Shown: positions 1 through 8,238, numbered from the stretch's first letter. The stretch: DNA of 64,000 nucleotides from Acinetobacter lanii (GCF_011578285.1 NZ_CP049916.1:1054001-1118000), one strand, 5' to 3'. A program made the numbers and translations. Notes: a model not told the origin generated them from the letters alone.

Positions 1-555
1 TTTGTCGTTCATTTCAGTGAGAAATTCCCACATCGAACGGCGTAACTCAATATCAACGCCTGCGGTCGGCTCATCTAAAATCAGCAGTTTCGGTTCATGC
101 ATCATGGCACGCGCAATCATAAGACGACGTTTCATCCCGCCTGACAGCATACGGGCTTGTGTGGCACGTTTTTCCCATAAACCCAGTTTAGTTAAGTATT
201 CTTCAGCACGTTGTTGTGCAATTTTACGTGGGATACCGTAATAACCGGCTTGGGTCACTAAAATATCGAAGGTTTTTTCAAACTGACCGAAGTTGAATTC
301 TTGCGGCACAATGCCCAAGCATTGTTTGGCTTCAGAAGGATGGGTATCTAAGTTATGCCCAAAAATTTCGACTGTACCCGAGGTTTTTTTGGTTAATGAA
401 CTGATGATACTGATCGTTGTCGATTTACCTGCACCATTGGGGCCTAGAAGTGCATAAAATTCACCTTCAGGAACGCTTAAATTGATTCCTTTAAGTGCTT
501 GAAAACCATTTTTGTAGGTTTTGGATAGGTCTCTTAACGTCAATGCTTCAGTCAT
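1..555 (-). CDS. yadG: ABC transporter ATP-binding protein, YadG type (partial)
   Basis: The first 185 codons of a gene that runs off the left edge. It encodes the cytoplasmic ATPase subunit of an ABC transporter. Walker A (GPNGAGKST) is at residues 38-46, followed by a Q-loop region, the signature LSGGM and Walker B (LLILDEP). The first 185 residues match E. coli YadG closely as I recall it (GVQALRGIDL, LVPQEFNF and ELRRSMW have counterparts), so the permease partner (YadH) should lie just outside the window. YadGH is an ABC-2 type exporter whose substrate is not established. The start is the ATG complementary to 553-555; the next gene upstream is the tRNA on the opposite strand. Confidence 0.9.
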   Translation of the reverse strand, partial: MTEALTLRDLSKTYKNGFQALKGINLSVPEGEFYALLGPNGAGKSTTISIISSLTKKTSGTVEIFGHNLDTHPSEAKQCLGIVPQEFNFGQFEKTFDILVTQAGYYGIPRKIAQQRAEEYLTKLGLWEKRATQARMLSGGMKRRLMIARAMMHEPKLLILDEPTAGVDIELRRSMWEFLTEMNDK

Positions 556-698
556 AGAGTTCTCGGGTGTTGAATATTGAACGGTATTGTGAGCGATTCG
601 AGGCGATAAACCAAGTAAAAGCAGGGGAATTATGCGTTGCAATTTTAGAATGTTGTATAAAGTCTAAGCACTAATTTGACTGATGGTGACATAGTTGC

Positions 699-726
699 TT
701 TACCTTATGCTTTTTTTTGTTATGAT
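699..726 (+). promoter_or_regulatory. Candidate sigma-70 promoter of tRNA-Arg
   Basis: TTTACC at 699-704 (-35, 4 of 6 consensus) and TATGAT at 721-726 (-10, 5 of 6) are separated by 16 bases. They sit about 20 bases upstream of the mature tRNA 5' end, which fits a short tRNA leader. Confidence 0.5.
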
Positions 727-745
727 GTGCCCATTCCAAAAAGCT

Positions 746-821
746 GCGCTCATAGCTCAACTGGATAGAGTACAGGTCTCCGAAGCCTGTGGCGTGGGTT
801 CGAGTCCCGCTGAGCGCACCA
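746..821 (+). tRNA. tRNA-Arg (anticodon CCG)
   Basis: A full cloverleaf can be drawn: acceptor GCGCTCA pairs with TGAGCGC, the D stem is GCTC/GAGT, the anticodon stem CAGGT/GCCTG encloses loop CTCCGAA, and the T loop is TTCGAGT. The anticodon CCG reads the Arg codon CGG. The 3' CCA is encoded at 819-821. It stands alone and there is no integrase next to it. Confidence 0.95.
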
Positions 822-1407
822 TCTTTAACAATAATTTTAAGTTTTTGAATTCTTTATTTTCCATTTACCTTTAATTCACATTGCTATCAGCACATGAGTA
901 TCTAGAACTCAGTTTCACATTTCACGGTTCATTATTTAAAAATCATCTTTATGCATTTGGATGATGAGCAAGATTAAAAAATGTTGAATATGGCGTGATT
1001 TAAAGCAGGTCTTTTTTCAAAAGCGTGTAATCCCAGAATAAAGCAAGGATTTTCATCTTGAATCAAGAAAATTTAGCTGTGGATGCGAATCATATAAACC
1101 TTAATTTTGCCTAAACCATCTGAGTGCCCAAAAATTTACTTGGGAGAATTAGGATTTTTTAGCTTAAAAATAATACAAACACGAGAATAATGAAGAAATT
1201 TTAAATAATTCAGCCAAAATTGAAGCAAATATTCTCAATTTAACTTCAGAATTCTGTACTATTCAGTCAAAGACTAGAATTATGAATTTAGTGTGAACAC
1301 TAAATTGATGGCTCTGGTCTTTTTGCTTTTAAAGTTCAGGTTTGATTCCAATTCTTGAACGCTTAAAAGTATCTAGATTTGATTGTAAAGTCAGGAATTT
1401 TTTGTTT
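822..1407. other. Intergenic region between tRNA-Arg and cycA
   Basis: About 590 bases of very AT-rich DNA with no credible reading frame. The only clear structure is the long inverted repeat at 1271-1320, described separately. I looked for a glycine riboswitch, because cycA follows, and saw no recognisable aptamer. Confidence 0.6.
1271..1325 (+). terminator. Long hairpin with T-run upstream of cycA (terminator or attenuator)
   Basis: Outer arms AGACTAGA (1271-1278) and TCTGGTCT (1313-1320) match at 7 of 8 positions. Inner arms AATTTAGTG (1285-1293) and CACTAAATT (1298-1306) pair perfectly around a TGAA loop. TTTTT follows the outer arm. It lies about 85 bases before the cycA ATG in the direction of transcription, so it either ends an upstream transcript or works as an attenuator. 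Confidence 0.5.
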
Positions 1408-2847
1408 ATGAGTAAGTTTGATGAGAAACAATCTCCTGAAGAGACTGTGCTCAGCGGTGATGTAGGTAACTCAAGTCATGATGATCAGTTAGAACGATCA
1501 TTGTCGAATCGCCATATCCAACTGATTGCGATTGGTGGTGCAATTGGAACTGGTTTATTCATGGGGTCAGGTCGAACACTGAGTGTTTCAGGGACTTCGG
1601 TCATTTTGACCTACATGATTATTGGTTTCTTCTTCTTTTTCGTCATGCGCGCCATGGGGGAATTACTGCTTTCAAACTTACGCTATAAATCTTTCACTGA
1701 CTTTTGTTCAGCTTACCTAGGCCCTTGGGCAGGTTTCTTCCTTGGATGGTCCTATTGGCTGAGTTGGGTGGTGGCAGCCATTGCAGACATGATTGTGATT
1801 GGTGGTTATATGCAATATTGGGATCCAACCCTTGCACCTTGGATTCCTGCCTTTGTCACTATTATTGTGCTCACGGGATTAAATCTACTGACTGTGAAGC
1901 TGTTTGGTGAAATGGAATTTTGGTTTGCCTTGCTTAAAATCATTGCCATCATTGCTTTCTTATGTGTCAGTCTTTATCTGATCTTTACTCATTTTGTTTC
2001 ACCGAATGGAACAGCAGCATCGTTTAGCCATTTGCTTGATGCGAAAGCGACGTTCCCATTTGGGGTGTCTGGCTTTTTTGCAGGCTTTCAAATTGCGATC
2101 TTCTCCTTTATCGGGATTGAATTGGTCGGTACTACGGCTGCGGAAACCAAAGATCCACATAAATCACTTCCAAAAGCGATTAACTCGATTCCAGTGCGAA
2201 TCATGTTATTTTATGTCGCAGCCTTAATTTGTGTGGTATCGGTGACCTCATGGAGTCAAATCAGTACGGAACAAAGTCCATTCGTGCAGTTTTTTACCCT
2301 CATTGGTATTCCTGCTGCAGCAAGTTTAATGAACTTCGTGGTAGCAACGTCTGCGATTTCCTCTGCCAATAGCGGAATCTTTGCCACCAGTCGCATGTTA
2401 TATGGTTTGGCAGTTGAAAATGATGCCAATCCAAGTTTCGGTAAATTGACTAAACGCAAAGTTCCAAAGAACAGTTTATTGTTTTCAATGTTGCTCGTGG
2501 TACTAGGAACCTCTATTTTATTTGTGGTACCCAATGTCATGACGGCATTTACCATCATTTCAACCTTTGGTTCAATTTTGGTGATCTTTACCTTTGCACT
2601 GATTTTGGTGGCGTACTTAAGCTATCGCCGTAAAGATCCGGCATTGCATCAACAGTCCAACTATAAAATGCCATATGGGATTTTTATGTCATGGGCAACA
2701 TTGACATTTTTAATCTTTAGCTTGGTGATTCTTGCTTTAGATATGCAAACCTTGATTGCATTGGCGATCTCACCGTTTTGGTTCTTGGGCTTGTATATCT
2801 TTTATATAAGACGTCTGAATAAGCAAAAAGCACTGTCCTTAAAATAA
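1408..2847 (+). CDS. cycA: D-serine/D-alanine/glycine permease, CycA type
   Basis: A 479-residue amino-acid:proton symporter of the APC superfamily (AAT family), located in the inner membrane with about 12 predicted helices. The N-terminal part contains NRHIQLIAIGGAIGTGLFMG, the classic first-helix signature of the family, and MRAMGELLLSN. Later stretches such as GIELVGTTAAETKDP and NSGIFATSRML match E. coli CycA closely. I chose the ATG at 1408, which has AGGA about 11 bases upstream, over the in-frame TTG at 1342, which would add 22 non-homologous residues. It is a single-gene unit ending at the bidirectional terminator at 2891-2927. Substrate range (D-Ala, D-Ser, Gly) is inferred from the family. 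Confidence 0.88.
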   Translation: MSKFDEKQSPEETVLSGDVGNSSHDDQLERSLSNRHIQLIAIGGAIGTGLFMGSGRTLSVSGTSVILTYMIIGFFFFFVMRAMGELLLSNLRYKSFTDFCSAYLGPWAGFFLGWSYWLSWVVAAIADMIVIGGYMQYWDPTLAPWIPAFVTIIVLTGLNLLTVKLFGEMEFWFALLKIIAIIAFLCVSLYLIFTHFVSPNGTAASFSHLLDAKATFPFGVSGFFAGFQIAIFSFIGIELVGTTAAETKDPHKSLPKAINSIPVRIMLFYVAALICVVSVTSWSQISTEQSPFVQFFTLIGIPAAASLMNFVVATSAISSANSGIFATSRMLYGLAVENDANPSFGKLTKRKVPKNSLLFSMLLVVLGTSILFVVPNVMTAFTIISTFGSILVIFTFALILVAYLSYRRKDPALHQQSNYKMPYGIFMSWATLTFLIFSLVILALDMQTLIALAISPFWFLGLYIFYIRRLNKQKALSLK

Positions 2848-2890
2848 GTGAAAAATATCTTTCAGCTAGGTGAAATGCCTGCATGAATGC

Positions 2891-2927
2891 AAAAAAAGCG
2901 CTCATTGATCAGATGGGCGCTTTTTTT
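2891..2927. terminator. Bidirectional intrinsic terminator between cycA and the acetyltransferase gene
   Basis: AAAAAAAGCGC and GCGCTTTTTTT arms, with CAT/ATG extending the stem, surround a short loop. A and T runs flank both sides. It serves the two convergent genes. Confidence 0.85.
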
Positions 2928-2953
2928 ATCGGCTTTTAACTCATTGGCATAGC

Positions 2954-3496
2954 TTATTGCGGGATAGACCAACGTCGATTCACTGAACCCCCGACATTAT
3001 TGTAATTGATGACTTTGGCATAATTGCCAACAGCAGTGGCATTCTCAGGAATATCTTTGGTGACCACACTGCCTGCACCGATAGTGGCATTATCTCCGAT
3101 CGTCACATGATCGATGATACAAACATTGGGACCGATATAAACATTATCACCAATGACAGCCGCTTGACGTCCGCCGTTTGCACCAATGGTGGTGAATTGA
3201 GATAAATTAACGTTATTGCCGATGATAGTGGTGGGATTCACCACCAAAGGTCCACCATGTCCAATAAACAGCCCATAACCAATTTGGGTGGTGCAGTGAA
3301 TGTCGATGCCATATTTCTTCTTTTTATAATAAAAAATGGGGTAGGCGAGTTTAGCCACTAGACCACGGGTACTGGCTAACCGCATCCATACACTGAAATT
3401 AAAGCCACGATTAAACAAATAGGTTTTAATGAAAGACTTGAGTGTCGTGTTCCCACAATAACGATATAAGTCACTGAGAATATATTGAGTAATCAT
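2954..3496 (-). CDS. Serine acetyltransferase-like hexapeptide-repeat acyltransferase
   Basis: A 180-residue acyltransferase with a left-handed beta-helix C-terminal half made of hexapeptide repeats (IGNNVN, IGDNVY, IGPNVC, IGDNAT, IGAGSV). GHGGPLVVNPTTIIG carries a histidine in the position used for catalysis in CysE-type enzymes. The N-terminal part is short: E. coli CysE has about 270 residues, and this looks like the shorter family annotated as serine acetyltransferase or as capsule/colanic acid acetyltransferase. No cysteine or capsule genes adjoin it, so the acceptor cannot be decided from context. The start is the ATG at 3494-3496, with GGAAC a few bases upstream. Confidence 0.75.
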   Translation of the reverse strand: MITQYILSDLYRYCGNTTLKSFIKTYLFNRGFNFSVWMRLASTRGLVAKLAYPIFYYKKKKYGIDIHCTTQIGYGLFIGHGGPLVVNPTTIIGNNVNLSQFTTIGANGGRQAAVIGDNVYIGPNVCIIDHVTIGDNATIGAGSVVTKDIPENATAVGNYAKVINYNNVGGSVNRRWSIPQ

Positions 3497-3736
3497 GCGG
3501 GTGTTCCATTCGGTTGAATGTAATGATGGGTTATGCTGCGTGATTCTAATAGATCTCTAGCATTTAAACAGCGCTGTGCCTTAAAAATAATAGAATAAGC
3601 GGTGCTAGGCAGTGATACTTGATGAATGAAGAAATGGTTTTTTGAAGCGGATTAAAGGCAGCAGCCATTATCTCCACTTTTTTTTAAATTTCAATTTCAA
3701 TTAGGATGTGTAGATGTTTGCAATTGTTAAGCCTGC

Positions 3737-3765
3737 TTGCATGATCAATATTATCCTCCTATATT
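3737..3765 (+). promoter_or_regulatory. Candidate promoter of the small RNA
   Basis: TTGCAT (3737-3742) and TATATT (3760-3765) are spaced by exactly 17 bases. The -10 matches consensus at 5 of 6 positions; the -35 is weaker. Transcription would start near 3771. Confidence 0.4.
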
Positions 3766-3770
3766 AAAAC

Positions 3771-3922
3771 TACAGTAGGTCGATGTTAAAGACGCTACGA
3801 AGTAGTTGGACGGATCAATGACAGCTCGTTGCGTTTGAAAATAGTTTTAAACTGTTTCTCCAAACAATAAATCAGCACTAGCCTTCCAACATAGAAGCCC
3901 GCAGAAATGTGGGCTTTTTTAA
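3771..3922 (+). ncRNA. Candidate small regulatory RNA (about 150 nt)
   Basis: Defined by a promoter-like element at 3737-3765 and a strong intrinsic terminator: arms AAGCCCGC (3895-3902) and GTGGGCTT (3909-3916) with a 6-base loop, followed by TTTTT. Neither flanking gene lies in this direction, so the terminator has no protein-coding gene to serve. No open frame with a ribosome-binding site lies inside. I do not recognise it as 6S RNA, tmRNA, RNase P RNA or any named small RNA. Boundaries are inferred from the signals only. Confidence 0.45.
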
Positions 3923-3959
3923 TGTCGATTCGAAAGTGTATTTAGTTCCACAATGCCTA

Positions 3960-3985
3960 TAAAAAACTCACCCGAAGATGAGTTT
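3960..3985 (-). terminator. Intrinsic terminator of the gene at 4007-4303
   Basis: Read on the minus strand, AACTCA and TGAGTT arms enclose an 8-base loop containing TTCG and are followed by a T-run. It lies just downstream of the minus-strand gene. Confidence 0.65.
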
Positions 3986-4006
3986 AGAGAAGCTTATTTG
4001 AAAAGA

Positions 4007-4303
4007 TTAGGCAGGAGTCGCATGAACTTTTAAATCATCAAATACATTGGTTAACAAGTGATACAAGCTTTGGCGATTTTGATTGGCCAATTCAATATCG
4101 CGCTTTTCAATACGGAAATTTTTATTTGGGTTTTTGCTGTCAATCACTAAGATATGTTGGCTCGAAATTGGATCATTTTTGATGGTCAAAATGCGGTTGT
4201 GCTCAATCTTATTGATGTTCGCAACACTTTCTTCAAAAGTCGAATAAAAGTTTGAAAGGAATAATGCAGTACGATTGTTGGTTTTAGCGATGTATTTAGT
4301 CAT
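4007..4303 (-). CDS. Hypothetical protein, 98 residues
   Basis: I do not recognise a family. The protein starts MTKYIAKTNNRTALF, is basic in the first half and rich in Asn, Ile and Lys. It has no signal peptide, membrane segment or Cys motif. It has a good ATG (4301-4303), its own terminator downstream and normal host-like codon use, so it is likely a real, small cytoplasmic protein. It lies alone between the candidate small RNA and a MITE-like element. A stretch of charged residues (FRIEKRDIELANQNRQ) suggests a helix. Confidence 0.6.
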   Translation of the reverse strand: MTKYIAKTNNRTALFLSNFYSTFEESVANINKIEHNRILTIKNDPISSQHILVIDSKNPNKNFRIEKRDIELANQNRQSLYHLLTNVFDDLKVHATPA

Positions 4304-4398
4304 GGAAGATCCAATTATTTATGGTTATTTTTCAACCAAGATAATAACCGACTTCCATAACAATATTTTTATCTTTTTGTATATTATTTCTTAATAAT

Positions 4399-4597
4399 AG
4401 ACCTCTTGCATAAATCAAATTTTAACTATGGTTTAATTCATAATGAAAGTTCCCTCTCCTTTTGAAGGAGAGGGTTAGGGAGAGGATTTATATGAAAATT
4501 CCCCTCATCCCGACCTTCTCGCAAAGTTAACAAGGAACCTTTCAATCTTCATTTTATTATTCAATTTTGAACATTTTTCGACTTTTGCAAGAGATCT
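4399..4597. mobile_element. MITE-like element with terminal inverted repeats
   Basis: The left end AGACCTCTTGCATAA and the complement of the right end AGATCTCTTGCAAAA match at 13 of 15 positions. Both ends are flanked by AAT (4396-4398 and 4598-4600), consistent with a 3-bp target duplication of the kind made by IS5-group transposases. The inside is non-coding and holds a strong hairpin, CCCTCTCCTT/AAGGAGAGGG (about 4452-4474), followed by G-rich and C-rich stretches. No transposase is present, so it would depend on a transposase elsewhere in the genome. Confidence 0.55.
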
Positions 4598-4601
4598 AAT
4601 C

Positions 4602-4694
4602 ATGTCTGAGATTTTTGCACATTACCATTTGTATATTGTTTACACCGCTACAGATCCTAAGGTTGGTGCAATCTATTCAGAAAGCGTTGAATAA
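4602..4694 (+). other. Thirty-codon reading frame next to the MITE-like element
   Basis: ATG at 4602 to TAA at 4692-4694 gives MSEIFAHYHLYIVYTATDPK and a short tail. It begins 4 bases after the element and has no good ribosome-binding site. It could be the surviving end of a gene cut by the element, or chance. I list it only because it reads like protein. Confidence 0.15.
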
Positions 4695-4702
4695 CATTAA
4701 GC

Positions 4703-5050
4703 TTAAAGCAATTCAACATTGACATCATACCTTTTAAATTCACTGATTAAATCTTCTAACACTTTGATCATCGATTCAGGATGGTCGAGCAGAATATCCT
4801 GTTGCAGTTGGCTGTCATAACATTCGACGCTGTCTATTTGCCATTGATCCGCATGCGCTGTTTGATGGAACACAATTCGACGAGGTTGTAGAACCTCATT
4901 GACTTGGCGCGGAATGACGTAAGTCAGTGCCAATTGAATCGCATCGTTTTGTCCTTGGGGGCTTAAAAAGGTCATCACCCAATTGCCGACTTTGCTTAAA
5001 TGCATCGGATTATCTAAAGGATCAAATGCGAGAACAGGTGCAGCAGACAT
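4703..5050 (-). CDS. Hypothetical protein, 115 residues
   Basis: I do not recognise a family. The protein begins MSAAPVLAFDPLDNPMHLSK and ends in an acidic/hydrophobic tail containing KVLEDLISEFKRYDV, likely a helix. It has no signal peptide or transmembrane segment and one Cys. Composition (Gln, Asp, Val, Leu balanced) looks like a folded cytoplasmic protein. The ATG at 5048-5050 is the only sensible start. It stands alone: the next gene upstream on this strand is the exonuclease, 290 bases away behind a hairpin at 5273-5311. Confidence 0.65.
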   Translation of the reverse strand: MSAAPVLAFDPLDNPMHLSKVGNWVMTFLSPQGQNDAIQLALTYVIPRQVNEVLQPRRIVFHQTAHADQWQIDSVECYDSQLQQDILLDHPESMIKVLEDLISEFKRYDVNVELL

Positions 5051-5272
5051 TGTAATTCCAAAATCAGATGGGAGAGGTGAAACAGTACTTTCAAGCTATT
5101 ATAAGGAATTTACTATTGTTCAAAAGTATGGCGGGTTGACACCATTATTCAAATTTTGCCTTGCATTTATAGTAATTTGTTTATTTTTATGACTTTATTT
5201 TAATTTTTAGCGCTGATTTATCATTTAAAATATCTTATTTAAGCGAAAATAAGTCTTAAAGATGATAAGGGT

Positions 5273-5311
5273 GGTGCATTTATTCATCTAAGCGAATGAG
5301 CTAAATGCACC
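5273..5311. terminator. Hairpin downstream of the exonuclease gene
   Basis: GGTGCATTTA (5273-5282) pairs perfectly with TAAATGCACC (5302-5311), with a smaller TCAT/ATGA stem inside. There is no good T-run, so it may be an RNA-stabilising 3' hairpin or an imperfect terminator of the minus-strand exonuclease gene. Confidence 0.4.
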
Positions 5312-5340
5312 TTGAAGCATAGTTTAATTACTCAATGAAC

Positions 5341-6042
5341 TTATAGCGTTTCAATTTTGGCTTTTTCAAGCGCTTTTTTAAGATAAGGGTCTAAGTCTTC
5401 CTGACGAAGTAACCACGAAACATAATCTGAAGGCAGATCTACAATTTTAGAACCTCGATGTTTGCCAAAATTGATCGATCGTGGAATACGTGCATCTTCA
5501 GAGGCTTCAAATAATTCTTCAATGTTTTGAATATTTAGTTTATAGATGATGTGCATCAAAATATTGGCAGTCAAAATAATGTCTGCATCGGCACGGTGTG
5601 CACCTTTGAGCATTTCACGGGCTTTTTCACTGCCCTTACTGATCATATAAATGAGCGCTGAAATATTATGTGCTTCAGCATCTGGCCAAACCAAACGTGC
5701 AAGCGCAAGGGTACAAATGGCTTTAATATGAGAGGTATCGACGCCACATTGTTGAATGGCACGAATATCATAATCGATGTTATGCCCAATGATATAGGTG
5801 GTGTCTTGCGGTAAGGTAAAGGTAGAAAAATTCGGTTGTCCCGCAATTTCAGACTCTAAAATATGATGCACCGCCATGGCTGCAAATGAGATTTTTTCAT
5901 CACCAATGCTATACAACTGATCAAACATTTTAGAACGATCGAGGCTGAGCTTGCCGGCATTAATTTCAATCGGTGCATAAGCAATCTCAATCGGAAGACC
6001 ATTTAAAGTATGTGTTTCAGTATCGAGAATAATTGCTTGCAT
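5341..6042 (-). CDS. DEDDh-family 3'-5' exonuclease with C-terminal DUF3820
   Basis: A 233-residue protein of two parts. The N-terminal ~175 residues are an RNase T / DnaQ-like exonuclease: motif I is LDTETHT (catalytic D and E), motif II is IGHNIDYDI, and motif III is HRADADI, whose His defines the DEDDh subclass. The C-terminal ~50 residues (INFGKHRGSKIVDLPSDYVS and on) match DUF3820, a small domain often fused to such nucleases. It resembles exodeoxyribonuclease X-type proteins, so it probably trims DNA or RNA 3' ends. I chose the ATG at 6040-6042 because it begins directly at the motif I strand; the TTG four codons upstream lies too close to the TTAGG sequence. Confidence 0.85.
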   Translation of the reverse strand: MQAIILDTETHTLNGLPIEIAYAPIEINAGKLSLDRSKMFDQLYSIGDEKISFAAMAVHHILESEIAGQPNFSTFTLPQDTTYIIGHNIDYDIRAIQQCGVDTSHIKAICTLALARLVWPDAEAHNISALIYMISKGSEKAREMLKGAHRADADIILTANILMHIIYKLNIQNIEELFEASEDARIPRSINFGKHRGSKIVDLPSDYVSWLLRQEDLDPYLKKALEKAKIETL

Positions 6043-6128
6043 CGAAAAGCCCAACCTAAAGGAGAATTTTGAATCAATTTAACATGTTAAAAAGCACCTT
6101 CACAGTCGAAACTGGCAAATTCCTTGGG

Positions 6129-6578
6129 CTATGCTGATTTTTGTTGTGAAATGATGTTTAAATAATCTTGTTTAAGCGCTTCACTGGAAAGTAAGCCTTT
6201 ATAAAGGTGTAATGGAATCCCATCTTCCACATCTGTCAGCTTTCGAGCGGTCACACCATCACGATACTCGAAGATAGCCAGCGGCATTGCATCACGATCT
6301 AACACAATAAAACGTTATTGTTTGATCGCAATTTCATACTCGCTAAAGGTGTGTTTAAGCAAGCGAAGAAATACACTCTGATTGCTGTTTAAAAGGTTGA
6401 GTTCACGAATTCGATCACTGTCACTCTGATGCATACTTTTTAAATAAATACGCTGTAATTGGGTTCGTCCTTGTATATGCGCTTTCTTGGTCTTTTCTTG
6501 CTGTAGAGGCGGATGTAGTCTTGCTCGACATAAATAACCTGTTATAAAGCCTAAACATAAACACAGAAAAGCGATCAT
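6129..6578 (-). pseudogene. Unknown gene interrupted by one in-frame stop codon
   Basis: The reading frame starts at the ATG 6576-6578 and meets TAA at 6315-6317 after 87 codons. The same frame then continues, without a shift, for 61 more codons to a TAG at 6129-6131. Residues either side read as one protein: EYEIAIKQ, stop, RFIVLDRDAMPLAIFEYRDG. A CAA-to-TAA change (C to T) would explain it. The N-terminus looks like a membrane or signal segment (IAFLCLCLGFITGYLC) followed by a basic helical stretch. The C-terminal part resembles the core of DUF2726-like restriction-endonuclease-fold proteins (hydrophobic strand, LDRD, then PLAIFEY), but that assignment is tentative. Confidence 0.7.
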
Positions 6579-6940
6579 AAGCTCAACGATTAAAACATAA
6601 TTGGTTAATATTTGATTTTACAGTCTTTTTGTTTTTGATTAAAACTAAATCACTCATTCTCAAGTTAAAATTAACTGATCTAGATTTTATTCTTGCAAAT
6701 AAGGGTTGTCACAACGGTACAACAAGATTCGTTTAATTTATGTGAAAAATATTCTATTTGGAAAAAGTTTTATTTCAACTCAACTATTTAAATTGAACAA
6801 AAAATGAATTATCTCTTAAAAAATGCGCAATATTTCTTTCAAAGTCACTCAAGTTCATTCTCGAAATTTATAAACTTCATGCTACACTATGCGCCAATCT
6901 TAGCACGGCTTAAAAGCCCTAATTTAATAGGACCTCGCTA
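6579..6940. other. Intergenic region upstream of glyA
   Basis: About 360 AT-rich bases holding the divergent promoters of the broken gene and glyA. A small GGCTT/AAGCC hairpin lies at 6907-6918. The glyA ribosome-binding site AGGA is at 6929-6932, 8 bases before the ATG. I see no purine or glycine regulator site I could defend. Confidence 0.5.
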
Positions 6941-8194
6941 ATGTTTGCCAATATCTCAGTTGCTGAATTTGATCCAGAAATTGCACAAGCAATCACTAAC
7001 GAAGATGCTCGCCAAGAAGCGCACATCGAGTTAATTGCTTCAGAAAACTACTGTTCACCAGCAGTTATGGAAGCTCAAGGCTCAAAACTAACCAATAAAT
7101 ATGCAGAAGGCTACCCAGGCAAACGCTACTATGGCGGTTGTGAATACGTAGACGTGATTGAACAATTGGCCATTGACCGTGCTAAAGCGCTTTTTGGTGC
7201 TGACTATGCAAACGTTCAGCCACATGCGGGTTCTCAAGCAAACTCTGCGGTTTACTTAGCATTGCTTAACCCAGGCGATACAGTTTTGGGGATGAGTCTT
7301 GCTCACGGTGGTCACTTGACTCACGGTTCTAAAGTAAGTTTCTCTGGTAAAACATACAATGCGATTCAATACGGTCTAAACCCTGAAACAGGTGAGATCG
7401 ATTACGAAGAAGTTGAACGTTTAGCAGTAGAACATAAGCCACGTATGATCGTTGCGGGTTTCTCTGCGTATAGCCAAATCGTAGATTGGCAACGTTTCCG
7501 TGATATCGCGGACAAAGTTGGCGCTTACTTATTTGTAGACATGGCACATGTTGCAGGTCTTGTGGCTGCGGGTGTTTACCCAAGCCCAGTGCAAATTGCT
7601 GACGTAACCACAACAACGACCCATAAAACACTTCGTGGCCCACGTTCTGGTTTAATCCTTGCGAAAGCAAACGAAGAAATCGAGAAAAAACTTCAATCTG
7701 CAGTATTCCCAGGTAACCAAGGTGGTCCTTTGGTTCACGCAGTTGCAGCGAAAGCAATTTGCTTTAAAGAAGCAATGGCACCTGAATACAAAGAATACCA
7801 AAAACAAGTGGTTGTAAACGCTAAAGCGATGGCTGAAGTATTAATTGCCCGTGGTTACGATGTTGTGTCTGGTGGTACTGAAAACCATTTATTCTTATTG
7901 TCTTTAATTAAACAAGACATTACAGGTAAAGATGCCGATGCTTGGTTAGGTGCTGCTCACATTACTGTGAACAAAAACTCAGTACCAAACGATCCACGCT
8001 CTCCATTTGTGACTTCAGGTATCCGTGTAGGTACACCTGCAGTAACCACACGTGGTTTCGGTGAAGCAGAAGTACGTGAGCTTGCAGGTTGGATCGCAGA
8101 TATCCTAGACAGCAAAGGTGACGAAGCTGTTATCGCGGCTGTGAAAGAAAAAGTTGCTGCAGTATGTGCGAAATTCCCTGTATACGCGAACTAA
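6941..8194 (+). CDS. glyA: Serine hydroxymethyltransferase
   Basis: A 417-residue PLP enzyme that interconverts serine and glycine while charging tetrahydrofolate with a one-carbon unit; it is cytoplasmic and dimeric. The PLP-binding lysine lies in [14 protein letters not shown] and falls at codon 229, the same number as in E. coli. Other family marks are [13 protein letters not shown] and [14 protein letters not shown] in the N-terminal third. Length is standard. Codon use is strongly biased, as for a highly expressed gene. It is a single-gene unit with AGGA 8 bases before the ATG and a terminator at 8209-8238. Confidence 0.97.
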   Translation: MFANISVAEFDPEIAQAITNEDARQEAHIELIASENYCSPAVMEAQGSKLTNKYAEGYPGKRYYGGCEYVDVIEQLAIDRAKALFGADYANVQPHAGSQANSAVYLALLNPGDTVLGMSLAHGGHLTHGSKVSFSGKTYNAIQYGLNPETGEIDYEEVERLAVEHKPRMIVAGFSAYSQIVDWQRFRDIADKVGAYLFVDMAHVAGLVAAGVYPSPVQIADVTTTTTHKTLRGPRSGLILAKANEEIEKKLQSAVFPGNQGGPLVHAVAAKAICFKEAMAPEYKEYQKQVVVNAKAMAEVLIARGYDVVSGGTENHLFLLSLIKQDITGKDADAWLGAAHITVNKNSVPNDPRSPFVTSGIRVGTPAVTTRGFGEAEVRELAGWIADILDSKGDEAVIAAVKEKVAAVCAKFPVYAN

Positions 8195-8208
8195 GGTTTA
8201 GTCCATTC

Positions 8209-8238
8209 AAAAGGCCTCCTTTTTAGGGGGCTTTTTTA
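8209..8238 (+). terminator. Intrinsic terminator of glyA
   Basis: AAAAGGCCTCC and GGGGGCTTTTTT arms with a short loop; the stem includes G-T pairs and is followed by a T-run. Confidence 0.7.

Larger units (their letters stand above)
3497..4006. other. Intergenic region carrying a candidate small RNA
   Basis: About 510 bases without a protein-coding frame. The right half holds a promoter-like pair and a strong intrinsic terminator on the + strand (see 3737-3765 and 3771-3922), plus a minus-strand terminator for the next gene at 3960-3985. In 3497-3730 I see nothing recognisable. Confidence 0.6.
4304..4702. other. Intergenic region with a MITE-like element
   Basis: About 400 bases. Positions 4399-4597 form a non-coding element with terminal inverted repeats. 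A 30-codon frame follows at 4602-4694. The rest is the promoter region of the gene at 4007-4303. Confidence 0.6.

Noticed and set aside
822..1407. Glycine riboswitch before cycA
   Set aside because: No conserved aptamer core or tandem glycine-aptamer layout could be found; only a hairpin near 1271 is present.
4983..5192. A 69-codon + strand frame
   Set aside because: It overlaps the start of the gene at 4703-5050 and then runs into AT-rich non-coding DNA; no family features.
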